Assembly (NCBI RefSeq): GCF_007559435.1
Contig: NZ_VMBP01000003.1
Location: forward strand, 186,001-250,000
DNA: 64,000 bases
From: Ancylobacter moscoviensis
Lineage (GTDB): Bacteria > Pseudomonadota > Alphaproteobacteria > Rhizobiales > Xanthobacteraceae
Reading direction: 5' to 3'
The notes beneath the pieces are model-generated. The model was not told the origin of the DNA and ran no database searches. It saw nothing but the letters and a program-made list of their open reading frames with translations. Below, piece after piece: positions 50,446 to 60,424 of the stretch; the first letter of the stretch is position 1, and every line of letters starts with the position of its first letter. Both the position numbers and the translations under genes were made by a program.

Positions 50446-52983
50446 ATGAATCTCGAGACCTTCAGGCGTCAGGCTGGGCACGATTTCGGACAGGCGGATA
50501 TCGCGTCGCTGGCCGAGAATCTGCGTGACCTTCGCGTCAGCGGAGGCGACGTCAAACCTGAAGAACAACTTCTGAACGCTCAGCAGCTGGCCGATTCGCG
50601 CCACAATTACTTACGAATTGCGAATGACCCGCACGTCGTCGGCGGCGTGTTCGTCGAAGACGGACAGTGCCTCGTCTGGGGCTTCAACCGGTCCGACGTG
50701 CTGAAGCCGGTCACGCTGCGCCTGGTGATCGACGGCACCACGGTGTTCGAGCGCACGACCTCGCCGGAAGCCGTCATGCCCATCCACAGCACGGGCCATC
50801 AGCTCTCCGCGCACCGGCAGATGGGGCTGGGGATCGACGGGGCCAGCGCCGCCGCGGGCCCGTTCGCCGGGCAGGATCTCTGGCCGGATGCGGAGACCCG
50901 CGAGGATCTGGCGAATTTCGTCATCGGCCTCGGCGCGAGCGCGCGGGACGCACGCCTGCATCACCTCGTCTGGCATGAGATTCCCAACGTCACCCGCCGG
51001 CTGGAGACCTCCGACGAGCCTGCCGCGCGCTGGCGCGCTTCGGTCTACACCCGCTACATGGCGAACCGGCTCGGCCTGCAGGGCAAGCTGTCCGGCGGCC
51101 AGTCGGTGGCCAACTGGATCGTCTCCGAGGTGTTCGAGGACTGGTACAAGCGCCAGGTCTTCTGCCTGACCGACGAGATCCACACGCTTCTCAGCGAGCC
51201 GGTGATGAACCGCCGGGTGATGAAGCACGAGATCAGCCTCACCCTCTTCGCCTTCTGGCGGCGGCACTACCCGCACATCGACATCTTCACCGAGGAAGGG
51301 CTGCGCCTCGTCCAGTACAAGTTCGCCACCGCGCCCTTCATCTCCGACAAGAACAACGTCAAGCTGGTCTCGGACGGGCTGCGCCGCTCGCTCTCCGCGC
51401 CGGCCGACATGTACCGCAACCGGGAACTGCCCTGGAGCTGGTACTGGCTGTTCCTGCTCGAGGACCAGGGCCTCGGCAACCGGATGCGCGAGGAGGGCTT
51501 CGCCCGCCTCACCAGCTTCAAGGAAGTGGCGCTCGACGTCACCCAGCCCGACCGCCTCTCCTTCGCCCCGCATGTCTGGCGGGCCTATTGGGGCGCCGGC
51601 GGCACGGGGGACTTCACCCGCTTCGATCTCGCGCTGATCTCCATCCTCGCCGACACGCCCAGCCCGGAGCGGGCCATCGCCGAGCGCGGCGCGGAGTTCT
51701 GGCGCGAACGGCTGCGGCACGACGTCTATGAGCGCATTCCCGAGCTCGCCGTCCTTTCCGCCGCCGGCCGCGTCGAGGGCCTGCCGCCGGCGGTGCAGGA
51801 CGCGGTGCCGCGGTGCGACCTGGTCATTATCGGCCACGCCAACGAGACCGGCGTCGGCCGCAATCTCAGCATGTTCGTCGAGGCACTTTCCAGCTTCAAC
51901 CCGCTCGTCTTCAACGCGGATGACGGCGCCTGCGTGAACCCGGATGCCGGCTACAACCCGGCCGTCGGGGTGCGTGCCCGCGTCGTCCTGCTCTGCGTCA
52001 ACGCCGACCGCGCGCCGGAGATGATCGCCCGCTTCGCCGGCATCTGCGAGGACGCGCACATCATCGGCTTCTATCTGTGGGAAAGCGACCGCCCGCCGGC
52101 GAACCACACGCTCGGCGCGCTCGCCGTCGACGAGATCTGGACGCCGAGCAACTACGTCGCCGAGGCCTATCGCAAGATCACCCCGGTGCCGGTGACGGTG
52201 GTCGACAAGGGGCTTCACACCCCGCTCGCCTATGTGCCGTTCCTCGACCGTTTCCGGCACGATCCGTCGGAATTCATCTTCCTCACCGCGGCCGAGTTCG
52301 GCTCGTCGATCGTGCGCAAGAACCCGCTGGATGTGGTGAAGGCGTTCCAGCGGGCCTTCGACGGCAGCGACCTCAACGTGCGGCTCCTCATCAAGATCCG
52401 CGAGGTCAATCCCGGACACTGGAGCAACATCGATTCCTACTGGGAGGAGATCGAGGAGCGGATCGCCGGCGACGACCGCATCACCATCGTCGAGGGCAAT
52501 CTGACGCCGGAGGAATACTGGACGCTGCTGTGGACCGTCGATGCGATGGTCTCGCTGCACCGCTCGGAAGGCTTCGGCTACGTCATCGCCGACGCGATGT
52601 TCGCGGAGAAGGCGGTCGTCGTCTCCGACTATTCCGGCTCGCAGGACTTCTGCGACGTGGACAACGCCTTCCTCGTTCCCGTGCAGCAGACGCCTGCGCC
52701 GCCGGAATCTCTGGCGAGCCGGGGCTATATCGGCCAGTGGGGCATCCCCGACGTCGAGGCCGCCGCACGGGCCATGTACGAGGCGGCCGAAGATGCCGAC
52801 CTGCGCGCCGTTCGCGCCAAGGCCGGCCAGGAGCGGGTCGTGCAGAAGTACGACTTCGCGAACTGGACCGGCGCGGTCGGCGCCCGAATCGCGGAACGGA
52901 TCGAGCGGGTCAGGCAGAAGCAGGACGCGGCGCCGGGTGAGCCGGCCGCGTCCGCCGATGTCACGGCGGACGCCCAGTCCTGA
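50446..52983 (+). CDS. large glycosyltransferase with an unrecognised N-terminal half
   Basis: This 845-residue protein has a GT-B family 4 domain at about residues 456-820 (VIIGHANETGVGRNLSMF, EIWTPSNYVAEAY, and EGFGYVIADAMFAEKAVV, an E-x7-D variant of the usual E-x7-E). Residues 1-455 match no domain I know; they include WGFNRSDVLKPVTLRLVIDG and a helical, Trp-rich segment (ELPWSWYWLFLLEDQGLG). The half is well formed with normal codon use, so it is real coding sequence. A disordered Ala/Glu tail ends the protein. The PKS gene follows after 106 bases. Confidence 0.83.
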   Translation: MNLETFRRQAGHDFGQADIASLAENLRDLRVSGGDVKPEEQLLNAQQLADSRHNYLRIANDPHVVGGVFVEDGQCLVWGFNRSDVLKPVTLRLVIDGTTVFERTTSPEAVMPIHSTGHQLSAHRQMGLGIDGASAAAGPFAGQDLWPDAETREDLANFVIGLGASARDARLHHLVWHEIPNVTRRLETSDEPAARWRASVYTRYMANRLGLQGKLSGGQSVANWIVSEVFEDWYKRQVFCLTDEIHTLLSEPVMNRRVMKHEISLTLFAFWRRHYPHIDIFTEEGLRLVQYKFATAPFISDKNNVKLVSDGLRRSLSAPADMYRNRELPWSWYWLFLLEDQGLGNRMREEGFARLTSFKEVALDVTQPDRLSFAPHVWRAYWGAGGTGDFTRFDLALISILADTPSPERAIAERGAEFWRERLRHDVYERIPELAVLSAAGRVEGLPPAVQDAVPRCDLVIIGHANETGVGRNLSMFVEALSSFNPLVFNADDGACVNPDAGYNPAVGVRARVVLLCVNADRAPEMIARFAGICEDAHIIGFYLWESDRPPANHTLGALAVDEIWTPSNYVAEAYRKITPVPVTVVDKGLHTPLAYVPFLDRFRHDPSEFIFLTAAEFGSSIVRKNPLDVVKAFQRAFDGSDLNVRLLIKIREVNPGHWSNIDSYWEEIEERIAGDDRITIVEGNLTPEEYWTLLWTVDAMVSLHRSEGFGYVIADAMFAEKAVVVSDYSGSQDFCDVDNAFLVPVQQTPAPPESLASRGYIGQWGIPDVEAAARAMYEAAEDADLRAVRAKAGQERVVQKYDFANWTGAVGARIAERIERVRQKQDAAPGEPAASADVTADAQS

Positions 52984-53089
52984 GGCCCGCCCTACCCGCT
53001 CCGGTTCCGTTGCCGTTCCGCTCGACCATATCGCCGCATGAGGCGACCGGCCTGCCGCATGGTCGGTTGTCGACATCCGGCGAAGCCGT

Positions 53090-56000
53090 ATGAGGTGCCG
53101 TTTGGATCGCATCGTTCATGGAGCGGATGCCCCGCACGCCGTCCCGCCGCAGCCGGTGCACGCCGCGGCCATTGTCGGCTGCGCCTGCCGTCTGCCGGGT
53201 GCGGCGGACGAGGCGGCGTTCTGGTCGCTGCTGGCGCGCGGCGAATGCTCCGTGAGCGAGATTCCGGCCGACCGCTGGTCGCATGAGCGCTTCCTGCATC
53301 CGGGCCGTGGCGTGCCGGGCCGCTCCTACACCTTCGCGGCGGGCGTGCTCGACGACATCTACGGCTTCGATCCCGGCGCCTTCGGTCTCTCCCCGCGCGA
53401 GGCCGAGCAGATCGACCCGCAGCAGCGCCTGCTGCTGGAACTGGTGAGGGAGGCGTTCGAGGACGCGAACATTCCGCTGTCGGCGGTCGCGGGGGCCAAT
53501 GTCGGCGTCTTCGTCGGCGCCTCCTCGCTCGACCATTCGCTGCATTTCGTCGCCGACATCGCGGCGGCCGACACGCATTTCGTCACCGGCAACGCGCTGT
53601 CCATCGTCGCCAACCGCATCTCCCACGTCTACGGCTTCACCGGCCCGAGCCTTGCCATCGACACGGCCTGCTCCTCCTCGCTGGTCGCCTTCGACCGCGC
53701 GGTGAAGGCCATCGAGAGCGGGGAGATCGACACCGCCGTGGTGGCGGGCGTGAACGTGCTGGCGAGCCCGTTCAACTTCGTCGGCTTCGCCCGCGCCGGC
53801 ATGCTCTCGCCGACGGGGCGCTGCCGGCCGTTCTCGGGCAGCGCCGACGGCTATGTCCGTGCCGAGGGTGGGGTGGTGACCATCCTGCGTCGTCTCGGTC
53901 CCGCCGGTGCGATGGGCGCGACGCCCCGCGCCGTGGTGATGGCGAGCGGGACCAATTCCGACGGGCGCACGCTCGGCATCGCCATGCCGGAGAGCCGGGC
54001 GCAGCAGCGCCTGCTCGAGGAACTCTACGCCGCGCGCGGCATCGACCCGGACAGTCTCGCCTTCATCGAGGCGCATGGCACGGGAACGCTGGTGGGCGAC
54101 CCGGCGGAAGCCCGCGCCGTCGGCGAGGCGATCGGCACGCGGCGCACGCGGCCGCTGCCCATCGGCTCGGTGAAGTCCAATATCGGCCATCTGGAACCGG
54201 CTTCCGGGCTCGCGGGGCTGCTGAAGGCGCTCAACGCGCTGGAACGGCGCGAGCTGCCGGCCTCGCTGCATCTCGACACGCTGAACGAGCACATCAATTT
54301 CGAGGCGCTGAACCTGCGCCCCGCCGCCGAACCGCTGGCGCTCGACGCGGACGCACGCGCCGCCGGCATTTCCTCCTTCGGCTTCGGCGGCACCAACGCC
54401 CATGCCGTCATCCGCCTTCCCGAGGCGCATGAGGTACCTACCACCGCCGCATCCCTGGCGCCGGTGCTAATGCTCTCGGCGCACAGCGCGGAGGCGCTCT
54501 CGGCGCTTGCGGAGGACTATGCCGGGCGGCTGGAGAGCGAAGCCGAACCGGAACGCCTCGCCCATGCCGTGGCGCATGGCCGCGCGCGGCTGGAGCATCG
54601 CCTCGCCATTCCGGCCAGCGATCCCGACGCGCCCGGCAAGCTGCGCCGCATCGCCCGCGGCGGCAAGGACGGCGCCCTGCTGCGCGGCACCGCGCGCGGA
54701 ACCGGCACCAAGGTCGCCTTCGTCTTCACCGGCAATGGCGGGCAATATGCCGGCATGGGCCATGCGGCCTGGCACGCCAGCGCCGGCTTCCGCGCCGCCG
54801 TCGACGAGATCGACGCCATCTTCGAGCCGCTGGCCGGCTGGTCGCTCGCCGCCGCCTTCCGGCAGCCGCCGAACGAGACGACGCTCGCCGCCACCGAGAT
54901 CGCCCAGCCGCTCATCTTCGCGCTGGAAGTCGCGCTCGCCCGGGTGCTGATGGTGTCCGGCTGCAAGCCGGCCGCCGTGGTCGGCCACAGCGTCGGCGAG
55001 ATTGCGGCCGCCCATGTCGCCGGCGCGCTGAACCTGTCGGACGCCACGCACCTCATCTACTGGCGCAGCCGCCTGCAGGCCGAGACCCGCGGCACCGGGC
55101 TGATGGCCTTTCTCATGGCGAGCCCGGACCGGGCCAGCGAACTCATCGCCGCCGCCGAGCAGCCGGACGTCGTCATCGGCGCCTTCAACGCGCCAAAGGG
55201 CGTCACGCTCTCCGGCCCGGCCGGCGCGGTGGACGCGGTGCTGCGCCTTGCCCGCCGGCAGGGCGTCGTCGGCAAGCGCCTCGGCATCGACTACCCGTTC
55301 CACGCTCCCGGCATGGGCCCGCTCTACGAGGCGATCATCGAGGCCCTCGCACCGCTGGTGCCGCAGGCCCCGGCGATCCCCTTCGTCTCCGGACTCACCG
55401 GCGAGATCGTCGACGACGCCTCGCTCGACGCCGGCTACTGGTGGGACAATATCCGCCAGCCGGTGCAGTTCGATCCCGCCATCCGCACGCTGGCGCAGGA
55501 CGACTCCATCGGCATCTTCCTGGAGATCGGCCCGAAAGCGGTGCTCACCGGCTTCGTGCGGGAGATCCTCGCCGATGTCGGGCGGCCGGCGACGGTGCTC
55601 GCCTCGCTGCAGGAAAAGGACGGGGCGGACGAAGACCCGATCGGGCGCACCATCCTGGCGACGCTGGTCAACGGCGCGGCGATGGACGAGGCGCGGCTTT
55701 TCGGCCCGGCCGCCGCGCCGGGGCGGATCGACCTGCCCAAGACGCCGTGGCACCGCCAGCCGATCCGTCCGCCGCGCACCGGCGAGGCGGTCGACCTGAC
55801 CGGCACCGGCGGCCAGCACCATCCGCTCCTCGGCACCCGGCTGCATGGCGACGGGCGCGAATGGCGCGGGCTGCTCGACCTCGATTCCCGGCCCTTCCTC
55901 GCCGACCACAAGGTCGGCGGCAACGCCGTCATGCCCGCGACCGGCCTCGCCGAGATGGCGCTGGCGGCCGGGCGCGAGACGCTGGGCACCGACCGGCTGC

Positions 56001-59000
56001 GGCTGGAAGAATTCGACATCTTCAGCGCGCTGCGGCTCACGCCCGGCGAGAGCGTCGAGACGCAGGTGCGGATGGCGGCCGATGGTGGCGTCACCATCGG
56101 CTCGCGGGCCCGCGGCTCGCAGGAATGGGCCGTTCACGCCCGGGGACGCGTCCTCGCCGACGCCGGCGTGCCGGCCGCCGAGGTCTTGCCAGCCCCACCG
56201 GCGGAAGAAGCGGAGAGCGTCCTCGATGCCGACGCGCTCTATGCCGGCGCCGCGCGGCTCGGCCTCGACTACGGCCCGGCCTTCCGGCTGGTGCATTCCG
56301 CCCGCCGTGCCGGGACGCGGATCCATCTCGATCTCATGCCGGCCGAGGCGCCGGAGCCCGGCATCTATGTGCTGCCACCCACGCTGGCCGATGCCGCTCT
56401 TCATGGGCTGGTGATGGCGGCCGAGGTGGCGGCGCAGGGCGGGCCCTCGAAAGCCGGCTCGGCCTATCTGCCGGTCCGCTTCGCCGCGCTCACCGTCCGC
56501 AGCGCCGCGCCGCCGGTACGGGCGACGCTGACCGTTCATCGCGCCAGCCCGCGCGCGCTCGCCCTCGACGTCGCCCTGTTCGATGCCGAGGACGCCGAGG
56601 TCGCGCGCATCGACGGCGTCGAGCTGCGGGCCGTCGCCCTTGCCGCCACGGAAGAATTCGACCGCGATTTCCGCCAGAGCCTCGTCCGCCTCGGGCCGGC
56701 GCGAACCGGGACCGCGGCCCGGATCGAGGCCTTCCTCGACGCGCGGGAGGAGGTGCCGGCCGCCGACGACCTGCTCGTGCTCGACGCCCTCGCCTACGCC
56801 ATCGCCCACCGCGCGGTGATGGCGGTCATCGGGAAGACGGCCACGGAAATGCCGGTCGATATCGATGCGCTGGTCGGCCGGGGCGCTCTCGCCGACGAGC
56901 GGCGCACCACCTTCCTCGCCCTGCTGCGGCTCCTCGCCGAGGGCGGTCTCGCCCGCCACACGCCGGAAGAAGGCTGGCGCGTCGAGGCCGACAGCGATCT
57001 TCCCGCGCCCGAGCCGCTGCTGCACGAGATCGCCGACACGGCGCCGGACCGCGCCGCCGAGCTCGCCATCGGCGCCCGCCTCGCGGCCGATCTCGCCGAT
57101 CATCTGCGCGGGGCCGTTTCGATCTCCCATCCCGTCGGCCTCATCGACCAGTGGGAGGCCGGATCGCCCGCCGCCCGGACCGTCGCCGCGCAGGCGGTGG
57201 CGCTGGTCGAGGCCGCCGCGCGCGACGGCGAGGCGCCCCTCGCCGTGCTGCTCGTGGAACGGCATGGCACGACGCTCGACGGATTGCGCACCCTCGTCGC
57301 CTCCGGCGCGATCTCGCTGGCGGTGCTGCCCGCCGACAGCGCCGCGCGCCTGCGCCTTGCCGACCGGATATCGCCCCGCGTGGGGATGACGCTGTGCGAG
57401 GAGGATGCGCTGCCGACGGCGGACCTCGTGCTGCATGTCGATCCGCGTGAACCGCTCGATGCCACCGACGAGGCGACGCGCCGCCTGCTCGGCACGCTGC
57501 GCCCCGGCGGCGCGCTGGCGGCGCTCCGCGTCGCTCCGAGCGGCTTCGCCCGCCTGCTGACGATGGATGTGCCGCCCCTGCCGCACGCCCGCCCCCTGTC
57601 CGACGCGCGAGCGACGACGGAGATCGCCATCCTTGCCGCCGCAACCACCGAGCCCGCCCGACAGCGCGCGGCCGCCGGGGGCATCGCGGCGCTGTACGAG
57701 GCAGACGCCGTCTCCTGCCTGATCGGCGAGCGTGGTCATCGGCTCGACGCCGATCCCGCCGACGCGGCAAGCGCCGGCACCGGGAACATCCTCGTGCTGC
57801 GGCTGGAGGCCGGCGACGACGCCGCCTCGCTCGCCGCCGTCATGGACGAGGTGCGCGGGCTGGTGGAGGCCATGCGCGCGGGCGGCAAGGCGCCGGCCCT
57901 TCGCCTTGTCGTCGCGGACAATCCGCTTGGCGAGGCGCCCACCGCCGCCGCGCTCTGGGCATTCGGCCGCACGGTCATCAACGAATATCCCGATCTCGAC
58001 ATCAAGCTCGTCGCCATCGACCGTCCGGCGCTGGACGCGGCGGCGGTGTCCGATCTCGCCCGCGCCATCGCCGGCCTGACAGACGAACGCGAGCTGGTGC
58101 TCGACGAGCGAGGGCTTCTCGCCGTCCGCATCGCCGCCGCGCCGGCACCGGCGGGCGAGCCGGACGCCGCCGTGCGGCTGGTGATGGAGCGGCCGGGCTC
58201 GCTCGACCGCCTCACCTGGGAACCGCAGGCGCGCCGAGCCCCCGGCCCGGGCGAGATCGAGATCGAAATCTCCGCCGCCGCCCTCAATTTCCGTGACGTG
58301 ATGTTCGCGCAGGGGCTCATCGGCGACGACATGCTGGCGCACGGCTTCGCCGGCCCGACGCTCGGCTTCGAGGGCGGCGGTACCGTCACCCGCGTGGGGC
58401 CGGATGTCGCCGGCCTCGTGCCCGGCGACGAGATCGTCGCCTTCGCGCCCGGCGCCTTCGCCAGCCACGCCACCCTTCCCGCCGCCGCGGCGCTGAAGGT
58501 GCCGGCCGGCATGAACATCGAGGCGGCGACGACGCTGCCCGTCGCCTTCCTCACCGCCTGGTACGGCCTCGTGCAGTGCGCCCGGCTGGAAGCCGGCGAG
58601 ACCGTGCTGATCCACGGCGCCGCCGGCGGCGTCGGTCTCGCGGCGATGCAGATCGCCAAGGCGCGCGGCGCGCGCATCGTCGCCACCGCCGGCTCGCCGG
58701 AAAAGCGGGCGCTGGTCCGGCTGCTCGGCGCCGACGAGGTTCACGATTCCCGCGACACGCTGTTCGCGGAACGGCTGAAGGCGGCGGGCGGCTGCGACGT
58801 GGTGCTGAACTCGCTCGCCGGCCGCGCCATGGAGCTTTCCCTGCGCGCGCTCAAGCCGTTCGGCCGCTTCGTCGAACTCGGCAAGCGCGACTTCATCGCC
58901 AATACCGGCCTCGGCCTGCGCCCCTTCGCGCGCAACCTCACCTATTTCGGCGTCGATGCCGACCAGTTCATCGCCGCCCGGCCGACGCTGGTGAAGGAGA

Positions 59001-60424
59001 TGCTGGCGGAGCTTGCCCGCCTGTTCGAGGCCGGCACGCTGCGGCCGCTGCCCTATCGCCTCTTCGCCGCCGACGACGTGCGCTCGGCCTTCCGGCTGAT
59101 GCAGAGCTCCGGCCATGTCGGGAAGATCCTCATCCGGCCGCCGGCGTTCCTGCCGACCGGAACGGCCCCCGGTCCCGTGGCGGACGCCGCCTTCGCCGCT
59201 TCGCCCGAGGGCGTGCATGTGGTGGTTGGCGGCACCGGCGGCTTCGGCCGGGAGACGGCCCGCTGGCTGGCGGAGCACGGTGCGCGCCACGTGGTGGTCG
59301 CCTCGCGGCGCGGCATCATCGAGCCGCCCCTGACGGTGGAAGGGGCCGAGATCGTGGCGGAGACGCTCGACGCCCGCGATCCCGACGCCTGCGCCGACCT
59401 TCTTTCCCGCCTCGCCGCCCGCTACGGGCGTGTCGCCGGCATCGTGCACACGGCGATGGTTCTCGACGACGCGCTGCTGCGCGATCTCGACCACGACCGC
59501 TTCGAAGCCGTGCTGGCCCCGAAGGTCGATGGCGCCCGCAACCTCGATGCCGCCACCGCCGGCCTCGACCTCGACTACTTCGTGCTGTTCTCCTCGGCGA
59601 CCACGCTGGTGGGCAATCCCGGCCAGTCCGCCTATGTCGCGGCGAACGCCTATCTCGAAGGTCTGGCGCGCCGGCGTCGGGCCGAGGGGCGTCCGGCCCT
59701 CGCCGTCGCCTGGGGGGCGATCTCCGATGCCGGCGTGCTGGCGCGCGATGCGGCGACCTCGGAGAAGCTGAGCCGCCGGCTTGGGCTCGGCATGCTCGGC
59801 GCCGCTGAGGCGCTCGATCACCTCGGCGCCTGCCTCGCCACGGCGGACGCGCCGCCGGTTTCCGTTCACGCGCCCGTCGACTGGCGCGCGGCGCGCGAAC
59901 TCGCGGTGATGCGTGGCGCCAGCTTCGCCGCCCTGCGCCCCGCCTTCGCGGAAGACACGGACAGCGATGCCGAAGCCGGGATGCTCGCGCTGATCGCCGA
60001 CCAGAGCGACAGCGAGGCGCGCGCCACCGTGCTGCGCCTGCTGAGTGCTGAGGTCGGCCGCATCCTGCGGCTGCCCGGCGAGAAAATCGACCCAACCCGC
60101 CCGCTCGGGGACATCGGCATGGACTCGCTGATGGCGCTGGAGCTCGACATGGAGATGCAGCGCCGCCACAAGGTCGCGATGCCCATGCTCGGCCTCGGCG
60201 CCGGAGCGACGCTGCAGGACGTCGCCGACAAGGTCATGCGCAAGCTGCGCCCCTCGGCCGAGACGGGCGGCGACGCGATCCCGGCGCCGGGCATCCATCT
60301 TCCCGAGGAGGGAGCCGGCCTCATCGACCGCCATCTGCGGGTTGAGCCCTCGGCCGGCGCCATCGAGGCCCTGCAGGCGCGGATCGGCGCCGAGAACCGC
60401 CGTGACGGGAGCCTGCTGCGATGA
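53090..60424 (+). CDS. rkpA: reducing type I polyketide/fatty-acid synthase (RkpA-like)
   Basis: This 2444-residue multidomain synthase has the order KS-AT-DH-(degenerate region)-ER-KR-ACP. KS: DTACSSSL with Cys194, His329 (EAHGTGT) and His367. AT: GHSVGE with Ser634 and an FH-type (malonyl-like) specificity motif. DH: His940 in DHKVGG and Asp1101. ER: GAAGGVG at 1843-1849. KR: GGTGGFG at 2047 and Tyr2182. ACP: GMDSL with Ser2346. All catalytic residues are present, so it should make a fully reduced chain iteratively. There is no thioesterase. The stop overlaps the alpha-oxoamine synthase start (ATGA), implying release by that enzyme. It matches RkpA of the rhizobial K-antigen locus. Confidence 0.93.
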   Translation: MRCRLDRIVHGADAPHAVPPQPVHAAAIVGCACRLPGAADEAAFWSLLARGECSVSEIPADRWSHERFLHPGRGVPGRSYTFAAGVLDDIYGFDPGAFGLSPREAEQIDPQQRLLLELVREAFEDANIPLSAVAGANVGVFVGASSLDHSLHFVADIAAADTHFVTGNALSIVANRISHVYGFTGPSLAIDTACSSSLVAFDRAVKAIESGEIDTAVVAGVNVLASPFNFVGFARAGMLSPTGRCRPFSGSADGYVRAEGGVVTILRRLGPAGAMGATPRAVVMASGTNSDGRTLGIAMPESRAQQRLLEELYAARGIDPDSLAFIEAHGTGTLVGDPAEARAVGEAIGTRRTRPLPIGSVKSNIGHLEPASGLAGLLKALNALERRELPASLHLDTLNEHINFEALNLRPAAEPLALDADARAAGISSFGFGGTNAHAVIRLPEAHEVPTTAASLAPVLMLSAHSAEALSALAEDYAGRLESEAEPERLAHAVAHGRARLEHRLAIPASDPDAPGKLRRIARGGKDGALLRGTARGTGTKVAFVFTGNGGQYAGMGHAAWHASAGFRAAVDEIDAIFEPLAGWSLAAAFRQPPNETTLAATEIAQPLIFALEVALARVLMVSGCKPAAVVGHSVGEIAAAHVAGALNLSDATHLIYWRSRLQAETRGTGLMAFLMASPDRASELIAAAEQPDVVIGAFNAPKGVTLSGPAGAVDAVLRLARRQGVVGKRLGIDYPFHAPGMGPLYEAIIEALAPLVPQAPAIPFVSGLTGEIVDDASLDAGYWWDNIRQPVQFDPAIRTLAQDDSIGIFLEIGPKAVLTGFVREILADVGRPATVLASLQEKDGADEDPIGRTILATLVNGAAMDEARLFGPAAAPGRIDLPKTPWHRQPIRPPRTGEAVDLTGTGGQHHPLLGTRLHGDGREWRGLLDLDSRPFLADHKVGGNAVMPATGLAEMALAAGRETLGTDRLRLEEFDIFSALRLTPGESVETQVRMAADGGVTIGSRARGSQEWAVHARGRVLADAGVPAAEVLPAPPAEEAESVLDADALYAGAARLGLDYGPAFRLVHSARRAGTRIHLDLMPAEAPEPGIYVLPPTLADAALHGLVMAAEVAAQGGPSKAGSAYLPVRFAALTVRSAAPPVRATLTVHRASPRALALDVALFDAEDAEVARIDGVELRAVALAATEEFDRDFRQSLVRLGPARTGTAARIEAFLDAREEVPAADDLLVLDALAYAIAHRAVMAVIGKTATEMPVDIDALVGRGALADERRTTFLALLRLLAEGGLARHTPEEGWRVEADSDLPAPEPLLHEIADTAPDRAAELAIGARLAADLADHLRGAVSISHPVGLIDQWEAGSPAARTVAAQAVALVEAAARDGEAPLAVLLVERHGTTLDGLRTLVASGAISLAVLPADSAARLRLADRISPRVGMTLCEEDALPTADLVLHVDPREPLDATDEATRRLLGTLRPGGALAALRVAPSGFARLLTMDVPPLPHARPLSDARATTEIAILAAATTEPARQRAAAGGIAALYEADAVSCLIGERGHRLDADPADAASAGTGNILVLRLEAGDDAASLAAVMDEVRGLVEAMRAGGKAPALRLVVADNPLGEAPTAAALWAFGRTVINEYPDLDIKLVAIDRPALDAAAVSDLARAIAGLTDERELVLDERGLLAVRIAAAPAPAGEPDAAVRLVMERPGSLDRLTWEPQARRAPGPGEIEIEISAAALNFRDVMFAQGLIGDDMLAHGFAGPTLGFEGGGTVTRVGPDVAGLVPGDEIVAFAPGAFASHATLPAAAALKVPAGMNIEAATTLPVAFLTAWYGLVQCARLEAGETVLIHGAAGGVGLAAMQIAKARGARIVATAGSPEKRALVRLLGADEVHDSRDTLFAERLKAAGGCDVVLNSLAGRAMELSLRALKPFGRFVELGKRDFIANTGLGLRPFARNLTYFGVDADQFIAARPTLVKEMLAELARLFEAGTLRPLPYRLFAADDVRSAFRLMQSSGHVGKILIRPPAFLPTGTAPGPVADAAFAASPEGVHVVVGGTGGFGRETARWLAEHGARHVVVASRRGIIEPPLTVEGAEIVAETLDARDPDACADLLSRLAARYGRVAGIVHTAMVLDDALLRDLDHDRFEAVLAPKVDGARNLDAATAGLDLDYFVLFSSATTLVGNPGQSAYVAANAYLEGLARRRRAEGRPALAVAWGAISDAGVLARDAATSEKLSRRLGLGMLGAAEALDHLGACLATADAPPVSVHAPVDWRAARELAVMRGASFAALRPAFAEDTDSDAEAGMLALIADQSDSEARATVLRLLSAEVGRILRLPGEKIDPTRPLGDIGMDSLMALELDMEMQRRHKVAMPMLGLGAGATLQDVADKVMRKLRPSAETGGDAIPAPGIHLPEEGAGLIDRHLRVEPSAGAIEALQARIGAENRRDGSLLR

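Noticed and set aside
53090-60424. Possibility that the synthase makes a secreted polyketide antibiotic
   Set aside because: Capsule genes surround it and the KS-AT-DH-ER-KR-ACP plus RkpG arrangement matches the rhizobial K-antigen lipid genes better.
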